Shown here in pieces: positions 18,124 through 26,068 of a stretch of DNA of 40,199 nucleotides (its first letter is position 1; every line of letters begins with the position of its first letter). The notes beneath the pieces are model-generated. The model was given only the letters and a program-made list of their open reading frames with translations. It had not been told where the DNA came from and searched no databases. A program made the position numbers and the translations under genes. The DNA comes from a virus. The stretch is taken from the IMG/VR virus record IMGVR_UViG_3300012936_000050, positions 1-40,199 of that record; one strand, given 5' to 3'.

Positions 18124-19863
18124 ATGGCTAATATAAAAATTAGAGATTTACCGCTGTATTCTGAAGCAGATTCTAATCGTTCAGAAGAATGGTTAATGGT
18201 CGCGCAATCTGGATCACAAAATGGAAAGAAAACAGTAAGAATATCTCTTGATGAAATTGCCCCAATAGATGGACTCAGTGGATTAATTAAAAACAATAGA
18301 GACAATATCAGTGTCTTAAGTGGAAACTTAAATACTGTTTCAGGCAATGTAGATACGGTTGAAGAAAATCTTATCCTAACAGGGCAAAAATTAGAAAATT
18401 CAAGCAGTTCAAATCTACTAGAATTTACAACAGGGCTTAACCCATCAGATTCATCACAATCAGGATATTTAGTTAATGGCAGATACCGAGAAAACATAAC
18501 CTTGGTTCGCGGGGAAAAGTATGAAATTAGGGCCAATATACCTTCATGCCCACTTTATTTCACCAAGCATGCGGTTGGAGGCGGCGCCGCCCTAGCTCAG
18601 CAAATATCTCCGCCTCAAGATGCTGACGGACAAAACATTGCTTGGGGCGGACCGCTAATGTTTTTTACCGTTCCTGATGATATTTCATCTAATGTATTTT
18701 ATCAATGTTATAACAAGTTAAATTTTGGTGGTAAAATTCACATAACTAATGCCCTTATTTTTGACTCAGACAAAGATACCTCTATAACTCTAGATAACAC
18801 AGGGACAAGTTCGTTTGATACAGATACTATCACTATGACTGCCTCAGGCCAAGAAGTGATGTCTCTCAACGGATCAGAAGCAAAGATAGAAAAAAAGCTT
18901 TTCATCGGAGATGATTCTGACATTTCTGGAAACTTAAGAGTTCGAGGAGATCTAACTGTAAATGGAGGATATACTCAAATCGACACCAATGTCCAAACTA
19001 CAGAACAAATGTCTATTACAAATGACGGCACTGGCCCAGCTATAATAGCAAACCAAAAAGGAGCCCAGCCAATTATTAATCTTCAAGATGATGGGTCTAG
19101 CGTGTTTTTTATAGACAACGGGGGTTTAATTGGATTCGGTACAGAGTCTCCTGAAGTTGCATTAGATATAGATACCACAGATGCAATAAAATTACCTGCC
19201 GGAACTTCAGCCCAAAGGCCCACACAGGCAGGCTCAATCTTAAGTGGAATGATAAGGTTTAATACTGAATCTGGGATATATGAAGGCTATCGTGATTCAG
19301 AATGGAAAGAGATGGGAGGAGGAGGAGTGATAGATGAAGACAAGGACACTTACATTACTCCAGAATCCTCCGCAGATTCAGATGTCTTAGAATTTTATAC
19401 TTCAGGAGTTAAGCGGGCTGAAATTTCTAGTTCGGGAAACTTAAGTATTTCGGGAGCAGCACTTTTTCATAGCACCTTAGACGTTTCTGGAGCAGTGTCA
19501 ATTTCGGGTTTAGTAAATATCGAAGATGATTTAAATGTTTCGGGTGACATCGCTGCCTTTTACTCTACTTCGGATTTAAATTTAAAAGAAAATATATCTA
19601 CAATAAAAGATCCTATTAAAAAAATTAATGAAATTAATGGCGTCAGATTTAATTGGAAAGAAGGTAGTGATAAAAAAACTGGACAAGATATAGGTGTAAT
19701 TGCCCAAGAGGTAGAAAAAGTTATTCCAGAAGCGGTTTTAACTAGAAAAAATGGCATTAAATCTGTAGAATATCATAAGATAATACCGCTACTGATAGAA
19801 TGTATACATAATCAAGAAGAAAGAATAAAGGAGCTAGAAAAGAAATGTCAATACAAAGCATAA
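18124..19863 (+). CDS. Tail fibre protein with C-terminal S74 chaperone domain, 579 aa
   Basis: The N-terminal anchor (IKIRDLPLYSEADSNRSEEW) belongs to the window's four-member anchor family. A helical segment (NNRDNISVLSGNLNTVSGNV) and a beta-rich shaft with repeated SG-L-VSG stretches follow. Residues 479-579 are a second S74 chaperone: FYSTSDLNLKENI, IGVIAQEVEKVIPEAV, VEYHKIIPLLIECI, then a coiled coil. S483-D484 with K488 is the candidate self-cleavage site. The shaft includes a beta domain at about 100-215 that could bind a receptor or sugar (inferred). The end overlaps the next gene by 19 bases. Confidence 0.88.
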   Translation: MANIKIRDLPLYSEADSNRSEEWLMVAQSGSQNGKKTVRISLDEIAPIDGLSGLIKNNRDNISVLSGNLNTVSGNVDTVEENLILTGQKLENSSSSNLLEFTTGLNPSDSSQSGYLVNGRYRENITLVRGEKYEIRANIPSCPLYFTKHAVGGGAALAQQISPPQDADGQNIAWGGPLMFFTVPDDISSNVFYQCYNKLNFGGKIHITNALIFDSDKDTSITLDNTGTSSFDTDTITMTASGQEVMSLNGSEAKIEKKLFIGDDSDISGNLRVRGDLTVNGGYTQIDTNVQTTEQMSITNDGTGPAIIANQKGAQPIINLQDDGSSVFFIDNGGLIGFGTESPEVALDIDTTDAIKLPAGTSAQRPTQAGSILSGMIRFNTESGIYEGYRDSEWKEMGGGGVIDEDKDTYITPESSADSDVLEFYTSGVKRAEISSSGNLSISGAALFHSTLDVSGAVSISGLVNIEDDLNVSGDIAAFYSTSDLNLKENISTIKDPIKKINEINGVRFNWKEGSDKKTGQDIGVIAQEVEKVIPEAVLTRKNGIKSVEYHKIIPLLIECIHNQEERIKELEKKCQYKA

Positions 19864-20312
19864 AAGCAAGAGATCTAATTACGCATACAACTGTTGCGGA
19901 TAACGATGAGCTAATTATCTCTACTGCTGGAGGGAGCACAATGAAATCCACAGCCCTTCAGGTGGGTGGAGTGAGAACTTTAAATGGACTAACCGGACAC
20001 CTTCTCGCTGCCCCGTTTTATGTAAACTTTGAAAATAAAAACACAAACTATACGATCACGGTTGATGATGGACTCAAGGTTCTTCTTGTCAACGGCAAGA
20101 CAATTACATTACCAAATTTAGGCGCAGCAAGCGCAGGCTTACAGCTTACAATAATCAATACAGACACCACGGGCCTACCTACAATATTAGCTACATCTGC
20201 AACAATTTTAAATAGCAAAGGGACGCACCTAGTAGAATATTATGATGCATGTACAATGTTTTATGACGGCGCAACCAACTGGCATGCAGTTGGCAATCTT
20301 GATACACCTTAA
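19845..20312 (+). CDS. Short tail fibre / tip protein, 155 aa
   Basis: The ATG lies 19 bases inside the end of the S74 fibre gene, with AAGGAG about 11 bases upstream. The N-terminus (IKARDLITHTTVADNDELII) is the shared anchor. The C-terminal part is a beta-structured end domain of a kind common in short phage fibres: TITLPNLGAASAGLQ, a run of short strands, and a closing YDGATNWHAVG. It probably forms a trimeric spike. The substrate is unknown. Confidence 0.75.
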   Translation: MSIQSIKARDLITHTTVADNDELIISTAGGSTMKSTALQVGGVRTLNGLTGHLLAAPFYVNFENKNTNYTITVDDGLKVLLVNGKTITLPNLGAASAGLQLTIINTDTTGLPTILATSATILNSKGTHLVEYYDACTMFYDGATNWHAVGNLDTP

Positions 20313-20314
20313 TA

Positions 20315-21286
20315 ATGCATCTAGCTACACTACCATATTTAATTGGCGGAATTTCATGTGGTTGCAAATGCAACGAGTCTGGATTTACATATATTCCCTT
20401 AGGTCGAGGCGGAGTTTTTGATCTGTCTCAATATATAGGAGAGATTGAAGGGCCGTACAGCTGGTCCTTATACTGGTATTATGATTCTGGTTCCGCACCA
20501 TGTTCCGGAACTAACTACCTTTACGGAACATGGGGTTTAGACGCAAACGGTGTCACAAAAACAAGAAAATGTATTAATGCAAAGCAAGAACCTTGGTGGA
20601 TTGTTAAAGGAGGTTATTTTAAAATAGTCAGAGCTGATGATGGAACCGGAGGAAATCCGCCTATTAACGTGCCCGGAAGATACTGGTATGCAGAAAATCA
20701 TGACGATTCATACCCCGTTGGAGACTATGGTACTAATTTTAAACTTTGTATTACTTGCTTGAAAGGTCAGTCTACCAATATTAATGGTATAGATGTATTA
20801 GGCTCAACAAACTGCTCCGCTGCGAGTACCGTAACACCGCCAGATAAGGGCAGTCCACCAACAGATATTATTTTAGATAATTTAACCATTAAAGAGTATG
20901 AACCTGCGGGCACGCTTGTTGGGAAACTAACAGGAGTCGATCCAGATAATGATATAGATGGGTTTTTTATGTTTGGTCTTTTTACTGTGCCATATGGTTC
21001 GAATACAAAATTTGCAATTAATACGGTTAGCTCAGAATTTCATCTAGTTACAGATCCACTAGAGACCGTTCCTGCAAATACAGGCCTTCCCGTCGCGCCC
21101 TTAGTAACTCCATTTTTTCATTATGACACAGAACAGTCTTATGATATAAAAATCCGAGCAATCGACTCATTCGGTCAGGCATTTGATAAAATTTTTACAA
21201 TAACAGTTATTGAGCAAGATGGTATTGAAGCAGACAGCAATTACCCGCTAGAATCTGATGATGGCACACTTCTTTTCCACGATTGA
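20315..21286 (+). CDS. Cysteine-rich tail tip protein with cadherin-like domain, 323 aa
   Basis: The gene starts two bases after the previous stop without a clear Shine-Dalgarno site, so it may depend on translational coupling. Residues 1-170 are aromatic-rich and hold eight cysteines (15, 17, 19, 63, 86, 145, 148, 167), including a CGCKC cluster and a CITC pair; metal binding or disulfides are possible. Residues 181-300 resemble a cadherin-like / Ig-like beta-sandwich (PPTDIILDNLTIKEYEPAGT, GVDPDND, YDIKIRAIDSFGQ), with DPDND a plausible calcium site. The protein lacks the fibre anchor, so it may sit on another tip protein. Confidence 0.7.
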   Translation: MHLATLPYLIGGISCGCKCNESGFTYIPLGRGGVFDLSQYIGEIEGPYSWSLYWYYDSGSAPCSGTNYLYGTWGLDANGVTKTRKCINAKQEPWWIVKGGYFKIVRADDGTGGNPPINVPGRYWYAENHDDSYPVGDYGTNFKLCITCLKGQSTNINGIDVLGSTNCSAASTVTPPDKGSPPTDIILDNLTIKEYEPAGTLVGKLTGVDPDNDIDGFFMFGLFTVPYGSNTKFAINTVSSEFHLVTDPLETVPANTGLPVAPLVTPFFHYDTEQSYDIKIRAIDSFGQAFDKIFTITVIEQDGIEADSNYPLESDDGTLLFHD

Positions 21287-21304
21287 AAAAATAAAAATTT
21301 GACA

Positions 21305-21310
21305 TATAAT
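21305..21310 (+). promoter_or_regulatory. TATAAT box just before 21316 start
   Basis: A perfect TATAAT lies only 5 bases before the ATG at 21316 and there is no Shine-Dalgarno site. The spacing matches the GTGTAAT boxes elsewhere. If used as a -10 element it would give a leaderless mRNA. Confidence 0.4.
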
Positions 21311-21315
21311 ATAGT

Positions 21316-21822
21316 ATGGGCACAAAAATAAGAGATCTGTCAGATGTAGCGACCACAGTAGGAGATAATGATTTTTTTGTAGTCGCCACAAGTGACAATA
21401 AAACAAAAAAAATAACTGGATCAAACTTAAGAAGCTCAATAGCCGGAGGCGCAGGAATCAGCGTTGCATCTAGTCAATTCGGCCACATGAAGACTTGGTC
21501 AGGAAACACAGGCTTTGCCAACCACTCAGGAACTCTTCTTTGGCTGAATGCCCCATACAACTGGAATGCAGGTAATATTATCGATTGGGCTGTTGTCGCC
21601 ATTCCCCGAGTGGAGCACGCAGGTTATTATGTCGGTGGTCCTCCCGGAACTGCAACTGCCCAGACTAGCCTTTCTGGCGTTGCCCAGATCATCACTGGAA
21701 ACACTGCAAAAGGGCTCCCCGGTCTTGCCGTCTGGAGAAATCAATACGGAATAAGCACCCAAGGAAACGTTCCCTATTCTACCCCGAGAGGGGATAGCCA
21801 ATACCATTTCCTAGCTTTCTAG
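21316..21822 (+). CDS. Tail fibre / tip protein with shared anchor, 168 aa
   Basis: The N-terminus (TKIRDLSDVATTVGDNDFFV, then TKKITGSNLRS) is the clearest copy of the anchor module shared with the products at 15427, 18124 and 19845. The remaining 120 residues are rich in W, G, P and small residues (GTLLWLNAPYNWNAG, GLPGLAVWRNQYG) and match nothing I recognise. From about 21480 the DNA is visibly richer in G+C and C-ending codons than its neighbours, suggesting high expression or a recently acquired tip domain. Probably a structural receptor-contact protein. Confidence 0.7.
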   Translation: MGTKIRDLSDVATTVGDNDFFVVATSDNKTKKITGSNLRSSIAGGAGISVASSQFGHMKTWSGNTGFANHSGTLLWLNAPYNWNAGNIIDWAVVAIPRVEHAGYYVGGPPGTATAQTSLSGVAQIITGNTAKGLPGLAVWRNQYGISTQGNVPYSTPRGDSQYHFLAF

Positions 21823-21826
21823 ATGC

Positions 21827-22684
21827 ATGGATAATCTCTCTCACATGCCATTTCTATTTAATCACAATGGCAGCAAATACCTTTTGTATTGTGAAAAAGA
21901 AAAAGACTTATCTATGCTTCTTGGTTTTGAAAATCCAAACTCAGATAATCCGTTTCCGATATATACAAGCTTTATTGGCTGGGCAGTACATATTAAAAAT
22001 CTAGAGACAGGGAAAATCAAAAAAATACCAACGCCAGAAAGCGACCTAGATTGCAACCCATCAATATTCTTTGAAAATGAAAAAATTCTATTATCTTATA
22101 TAGCCACCAATATCATAACTCATCCATACTCTGATGGAGATAAAATGCAGTGCCTAAAAACCAGCTTGCGTACAATAGAATTAAACGAAGACTTCAGCCC
22201 AAAACTAGAAACAGAATCTATTATACAAGATCAGACTTGGACAGGCCTAGTAACTAACAAATATATAATATATAGAAACAATGAATCTGTCGCGGGCCCA
22301 TGTAGTTTTACTATAATTAATAAAAAGACCAAGCAAGAAAAAACCCTTAAGTTAAAAAACCAAAGAATGACGTTTAGGGCAAATCCTATTTGGAACGAAG
22401 AAGATAAATTTATTTTAACATTTGATATGGAAGTCTCAGAGGATTATGTAACCGCTAGTATAGTCATAGACTTAAATACATTAGTTCAGCAATTAATAAT
22501 TAGAACAAATGATCCTAAAATGCCAGATGGAAACATGGACATATATAAGTGCTCAATATTAGATGATAAATTAATTTATAGCAAACGAAATAAAAGAAAA
22601 AAAGGCGCAGAATCTGGAGCGACACTAATAGAGTCGGAATATCAGTTAGTACAAAACAATTTACTTAAGTTGGAATATGTATAA
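21827..22684 (+). CDS. Beta-rich protein of tail region, possibly beta-propeller, 285 aa
   Basis: The gene starts four bases after the previous stop, without a clear Shine-Dalgarno site. The protein has repeated short-strand blocks with a similar rhythm (NPSIFFENEKILLSYIA, ANPIWNEEDKFILTFDM, YKCSILDDKLIYSKRNK), which suggests propeller blades as in sialidase- or glycosidase-like folds. I see no catalytic motif and no Asp-box repeats. Its place between fibre tips and the tube protein suggests a structural or receptor-binding part, but it could be an assembly factor. Confidence 0.65.
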   Translation: MDNLSHMPFLFNHNGSKYLLYCEKEKDLSMLLGFENPNSDNPFPIYTSFIGWAVHIKNLETGKIKKIPTPESDLDCNPSIFFENEKILLSYIATNIITHPYSDGDKMQCLKTSLRTIELNEDFSPKLETESIIQDQTWTGLVTNKYIIYRNNESVAGPCSFTIINKKTKQEKTLKLKNQRMTFRANPIWNEEDKFILTFDMEVSEDYVTASIVIDLNTLVQQLIIRTNDPKMPDGNMDIYKCSILDDKLIYSKRNKRKKGAESGATLIESEYQLVQNNLLKLEYV

Positions 22685-22691
22685 TGTTTTA

Positions 22692-22701
22692 GTGTAATTT
22701 A
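22692..22701 (+). promoter_or_regulatory. GTGTAAT box before tube protein gene
   Basis: GTGTAATTTA lies 4 bases before the ATG at 22706. A TTGGAA at 22670-22675 is 17 bases before TGTAAT, so this copy alone could also pass as a sigma70-like promoter. No Shine-Dalgarno site is present. Confidence 0.55.
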
Positions 22702-22705
22702 TAGC

Positions 22706-23728
22706 ATGAGCAGCAAAAGAAGTTTTTACAGATATACAGAAACACCTCTTTATATAAAGGATACTCCTGCAGATAAGCAGCATTTGGCGAATACCCATGA
22801 TTACCCTGAATACGTCCAAAATAGCACGGTAAATAAACTAGACTACATGTATTCAACTTCGGCTGGTCTCTCTATTTCAGCATCTACACCCCCATTAAGA
22901 ACACTTGGAAGCACTCAACTTCACAAGTATTTTCCAGATGGTCCACTTACTGCTACATTAAATACAGACTTTTATTTAAATGCTGCAACTCAAAGAATTG
23001 TTACCACTACTGGTGAGTCCGCAGAATTACACGGTCAACTTGCTGGATTTAATTTCGGACAAATGTACCTTAACTCATTTAGCGTGAATATGGAACCATA
23101 TGCGCCAGCATTAATCAGCGCAGACTTTTCTATATATCGCATGAGTAGTGATAAAAACGCAAGTACTTCAGCCACAGTTAACGATGATTATCGATTTACA
23201 GGATCTCCTACAAGCTTAGGTGCAGACGCAGAATTAGAGGGAAATAATTTAAATAGTAAAGCTGGAGGCTCAGATCCATCCTCTTTTCCTCCTCCAGTTA
23301 CTCTCGATCTTTTATCTACGCATAACCATGTTATGAGCGACGTACAAGGATTAAATAGAAGCACCTACGGCATTCAGCATCCTGTATCAATAAGTTTTTC
23401 CGAACAATTTGAGCGTCAACCCATTTATGTTGTTGGTAAGAGACATCCCGTTGAGGTTAATCTTGGTGCAGTTAATAGAGAGCTCACAATCCAAGGAGAG
23501 GATATTGGAAAGGTTATTAGCTTTCAAGGCCACGATAAAGGTTCTGAAGGAGCGGGAACAAAAGCTAAAGTTAGCATAGCATTAAGGACGATCGGTACAG
23601 AAAACCAGCCCGGTACGCAGATGGGTAGACTCCTAGAAATTTCTGGGGTGGTAGACACTCAAGATATTAGTGTTTCAGCCGGAGGCTTCATGGAAGGCTC
23701 TGTAACGATAAAACAGTCGGTAAGATAA
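22706..23728 (+). CDS. Probable tail tube (major tail) protein, 340 aa
   Basis: Two segments match features common in phage tail tube proteins: MYLNSFSVNMEPYAPALIS (120-138), comparable to the GYLTSYSV...GDIPTA strand pair, and FSEQFERQPIYVVGKRHPVEV (231-251), comparable to the PIY-LG--NP strand. The N-terminal 355 residues of the giant FN3 protein at 9408 carry the same two segments, at similar or identical residue numbers. The gene has its own box directly before its start, as expected for a structural protein needed in many copies. It is the last gene of the tail module and converges on the opposite-strand minor tail gene with four bases between stops. An alternative is a second tube-like ring protein, with the main tube gene outside the window. 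Confidence 0.68.
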   Translation: MSSKRSFYRYTETPLYIKDTPADKQHLANTHDYPEYVQNSTVNKLDYMYSTSAGLSISASTPPLRTLGSTQLHKYFPDGPLTATLNTDFYLNAATQRIVTTTGESAELHGQLAGFNFGQMYLNSFSVNMEPYAPALISADFSIYRMSSDKNASTSATVNDDYRFTGSPTSLGADAELEGNNLNSKAGGSDPSSFPPPVTLDLLSTHNHVMSDVQGLNRSTYGIQHPVSISFSEQFERQPIYVVGKRHPVEVNLGAVNRELTIQGEDIGKVISFQGHDKGSEGAGTKAKVSIALRTIGTENQPGTQMGRLLEISGVVDTQDISVSAGGFMEGSVTIKQSVR

Positions 23729-23732
23729 TCGG

Positions 23733-25043
23733 CTAGGGTTGGCTAGTATAGCTGTCGTCATAAGATTGCGCGGCGAGATCTATTCCTAATGGGTCTTCAA
23801 TAAAAGTAGCAGATATACTATTATTGTTTAAAAAGTTTTTTGTGAAACTCCATTTTCCACAAATAAAATACCTAGTAAAATTTGTGCTGTAATACGGGGT
23901 CGGCAGTATTGTTCCCAAAACAGGAAATCTAATATGCCCTCTTCTTGATTCTAAGTAATGTAATATAGCGTAGGCTTCTATGTCGCTTCTATTATTGAAC
24001 TGAAAGTTAAAGACTAAAGGGTTAGCATTTCTGCCATCCGATATAACCTCAGTTCTGCCTTCTCCAAACTCACTCATCATCACCCTAGATTGACCGGCGT
24101 TCACACTTCCTTCGCTCGGATTCCAATGAAATTCTGATGACCAGTATCTTTCTACATGTTCAGCAGAGGGAAGATTGCCCCCACCTGCAGCCACACTAAC
24201 ATGATCCTCTTTTGCGTAACGGTATTTTTCGAACCCGCCAGTTGTTGGTTCACTACTGTGGACTAACGAAACTACAGAATGCGTAGAATAAAATGTATCT
24301 TTTTGCCACCCTCTCAACCGCATTTCAAACGGCTCATAGCTATCAGAAGTAGTGGCGATTAAGCCTCGAGTTCCTTGGCCATTCAATCTTGTAATTCTAT
24401 CGTTATAACCTGTTGTTCTATATTTATCATATTCCAAGGGTTCAACTTCTGCTTTTTTATAATTTCCTGTAAATTCAGAAGCTTCTCCAAGATATAAGGT
24501 TGATAATTCTGAGGCAGTTAAAACGCCATAAGATTGCTCGTCTGTACGGTTTATGTTAAGCGAACTTTGGCTCGAGCCTATAAGCGTAACACTAATGGTG
24601 TCTGAGTGGTTTCCGTAATTAGTGCTGTATCCCTCGCATCTAAAGTTATTGTATTTACAGAAAGGCTCAGGAGGAAGAAATGTAAAATTTTCTCCCTGAG
24701 TTGCTTCTAGGAATCCAATAATATTTGGGATAGGATTAACTTTATTAAATTGCTCAGCTCCTTGTTCTGGATATTTTAATCCTTCATAATTCAAGCTAAG
24801 TGTTACCGTCATGGGGTTAACTCCTATTGGGCTAATTGAATAATATCCATCTCCGTAACTAAACATTCTGAATTTAGTGTCATACTCCATTGAGTACCCG
24901 TATGAGGGCCTCAATACTCTACCTCTTCTTTTTACATTAGACCCATCAGTGCCTGCAATATAAAAATTTGCATTATTATCATTTGGCTCATCATTCCAAG
25001 CCGTGTTAGCCTGCCCGGCATCAACATTGTAAGTCCGGTCCAT
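23733..25043 (-). CDS. Minor tail protein with two GpM-like domains, 436 aa
   Basis: Residues about 55-170 have the outline of the lambda GpM-like family: FRMFSYGDGYYSI, SPIGVNPMTVTLSLNYEG, IIGFLEATQGENFTFLPP, FRCEGY and a closing ISVTL strand. Residues about 310-430 repeat that outline: SEFGEGRTEVI, NANPLVFNFQFNN, AILHYLESRRGHIRFPVLG, YFICGKWSF and ISATFIEDP. So it appears to be an internal duplication joined by about 140 residues. GpM-type proteins sit at or near the tail tip in siphoviruses. It is encoded with the head module, far from the tape measure gene. No Shine-Dalgarno site is obvious. Confidence 0.65.
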   Translation of the reverse strand: MDRTYNVDAGQANTAWNDEPNDNNANFYIAGTDGSNVKRRGRVLRPSYGYSMEYDTKFRMFSYGDGYYSISPIGVNPMTVTLSLNYEGLKYPEQGAEQFNKVNPIPNIIGFLEATQGENFTFLPPEPFCKYNNFRCEGYSTNYGNHSDTISVTLIGSSQSSLNINRTDEQSYGVLTASELSTLYLGEASEFTGNYKKAEVEPLEYDKYRTTGYNDRITRLNGQGTRGLIATTSDSYEPFEMRLRGWQKDTFYSTHSVVSLVHSSEPTTGGFEKYRYAKEDHVSVAAGGGNLPSAEHVERYWSSEFHWNPSEGSVNAGQSRVMMSEFGEGRTEVISDGRNANPLVFNFQFNNRSDIEAYAILHYLESRRGHIRFPVLGTILPTPYYSTNFTRYFICGKWSFTKNFLNNNSISATFIEDPLGIDLAAQSYDDSYTSQP

Positions 25044-25057
25044 CTTACTTAATAAAG

Positions 25058-25519
25058 TTATCCAGAAGGAGCGTCTTTTCCTGCGACTTGAACAGGTTTC
25101 GTCTGAAATGATATATACGCACTGACTAGCTTATTTAATTCCTCTGCGTAAGCGCTCGATAAAGACCTGTAGGCGCCCGCAGCGGTCGTTTTGTTAGGTC
25201 GCACGATCATCGACCCATCTGCGTCTCTAATCTGTATAAAATCGCTTGATGTGGTGGCTCCCTGTAAAGTCTTTCTGGACATAGAATTATTAAATGACTT
25301 TAGATACATCGCGCGCAGAATAGCTTCCTCTTCTGCGCAAAAATCTCCTGTAGGGGAAATGTAATTTCCGCTTACCTCAAAAGAGGTATGAATTAACGTA
25401 TTAAGTTCTCCCACGTGAGAAGAGAGCCACCCAGATATTGATGTCAGCGGAGCAACAGAAGCATCTCCGTCAAATTCGTAGTCAAGAATGCTTCTAGCTA
25501 AACCACTGATATCACTCAT
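25058..25519 (-). CDS. Probable head-tail connector or completion protein, 153 aa
   Basis: The start codon overlaps the previous stop (TAATG) and is preceded by a good Shine-Dalgarno site (GAGGTG), so translation is coupled. The protein looks mainly helical with a Ser/Thr-rich centre: SGLARSILDYEFDG, then EEEAILRAMYLKSFNNSM, then AYAEELNKLVSAYISFQTK. I recognise no named family. Genes of this size between the capsid and minor tail genes usually encode connector or neck proteins; the assignment rests on position. Confidence 0.6.
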   Translation of the reverse strand: MSDISGLARSILDYEFDGDASVAPLTSISGWLSSHVGELNTLIHTSFEVSGNYISPTGDFCAEEEAILRAMYLKSFNNSMSRKTLQGATTSSDFIQIRDADGSMIVRPNKTTAAGAYRSLSSAYAEELNKLVSAYISFQTKPVQVAGKDAPSG

Positions 25520-25950
25520 TATTCACCTCTTATGATCCTCAAAGCTTCTTCGTATGATTCGCTTTCAGGATTTAATTTAATCTGCTGTTCGAGACTTTGG
25601 CCTGCAATACCCTGAGTTTTATTTCTGGCGTTGAATGCCTTTAAGAGTCTCTTTTTTAAATTTGGCTTATTAGGGCTTGGCATTACGCCCACTCTAACTG
25701 CGAGAGTTTGCATATCTACCAAAGTCATTTCTGAAATATTTTCTTCAAACACTTGCGCATTGCTAGTACCGAATTCATTGACTTCTTTTACCCCCAATAC
25801 GCTTTCTAACGTTCTTACTTGGTCGGTATATTCTTTGCCCGTAGTTTGCTCCATAGATTCTAACTTATCGAGCAGTGACTTTGATTGACTTTCCTGAGTT
25901 TGTTTCGCAGGAGTCTTCTTTTTTGTAGTTTTACTTTTTTTAGTAGCCAT
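25519..25950 (-). CDS. Lysine-rich head-region protein with SAP-like helix pair, 143 aa
   Basis: The N-terminus is very basic (KKSKTTKKKTPAKQTQ), which suggests nucleic-acid contact or a disordered tail. Residues about 75-115 (MTLVDMQTLAVRVGVMPSP, then LKKRLLKAFNAR) have the helix-turn-helix outline of SAP/HeH-like motifs, in which L-V-L-A-R-G-V and K--L---L recur. The ATG has an A/G-rich leader with AAGG repeats (AAAGGAAAAAGGT) and an extended -10 promoter upstream. A head-tail joining or capsid-associated DNA-contact role is inferred from position. Confidence 0.6.
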   Translation of the reverse strand: MATKKSKTTKKKTPAKQTQESQSKSLLDKLESMEQTTGKEYTDQVRTLESVLGVKEVNEFGTSNAQVFEENISEMTLVDMQTLAVRVGVMPSPNKPNLKKRLLKAFNARNKTQGIAGQSLEQQIKLNPESESYEEALRIIRGE

Positions 25951-25975
25951 ACCTTTTTCCTTTTACCTTAAAGTT

Positions 25976-26003
25976 ATTATATCAGATGTTACACACAATT
26001 CAA
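25976..26003 (-). promoter_or_regulatory. Extended -10 promoter candidate for connector/minor tail unit
   Basis: On the minus strand, TTGAAT (26003-25998) and TGATATAAT (25984-25976) are separated by 16 bases between the hexamers; TG-n-TATAAT is a full extended -10. A GTGTAACATC copy lies between them. The likely start would leave a leader of about 20 bases with AAGG sites before the ATG at 25950, unlike the leaderless units. Confidence 0.55.
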
Positions 26004-26010
26004 GTCTTTT

Positions 26011-26045
26011 AGAAAAACAAAAAGCCCGCCATAAAGGCGGGCTTT
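26011..26045 (-). terminator. Intrinsic terminator after major capsid gene
   Basis: A perfect 10-bp stem (AAAGCCCGCC, 26021-26030, with GGCGGGCTTT, 26036-26045) surrounds the 5-base loop ATAAA. Read on the minus strand it runs into TTGTTTTTCT, a normal U-tract. It lies 24 bases past the capsid stop and separates the capsid unit from the connector unit. Confidence 0.9.
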
Positions 26046-26068
26046 CTGGTTAAGGGTTATTTATGTCC

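Noticed and set aside
19693-19702. GTGTAATTGC copy in the S74 fibre gene
   Set aside because: It is in frame as Gly-Val-Ile of the conserved IGVIAQEV motif and no gene starts after it, so it is a coding coincidence.
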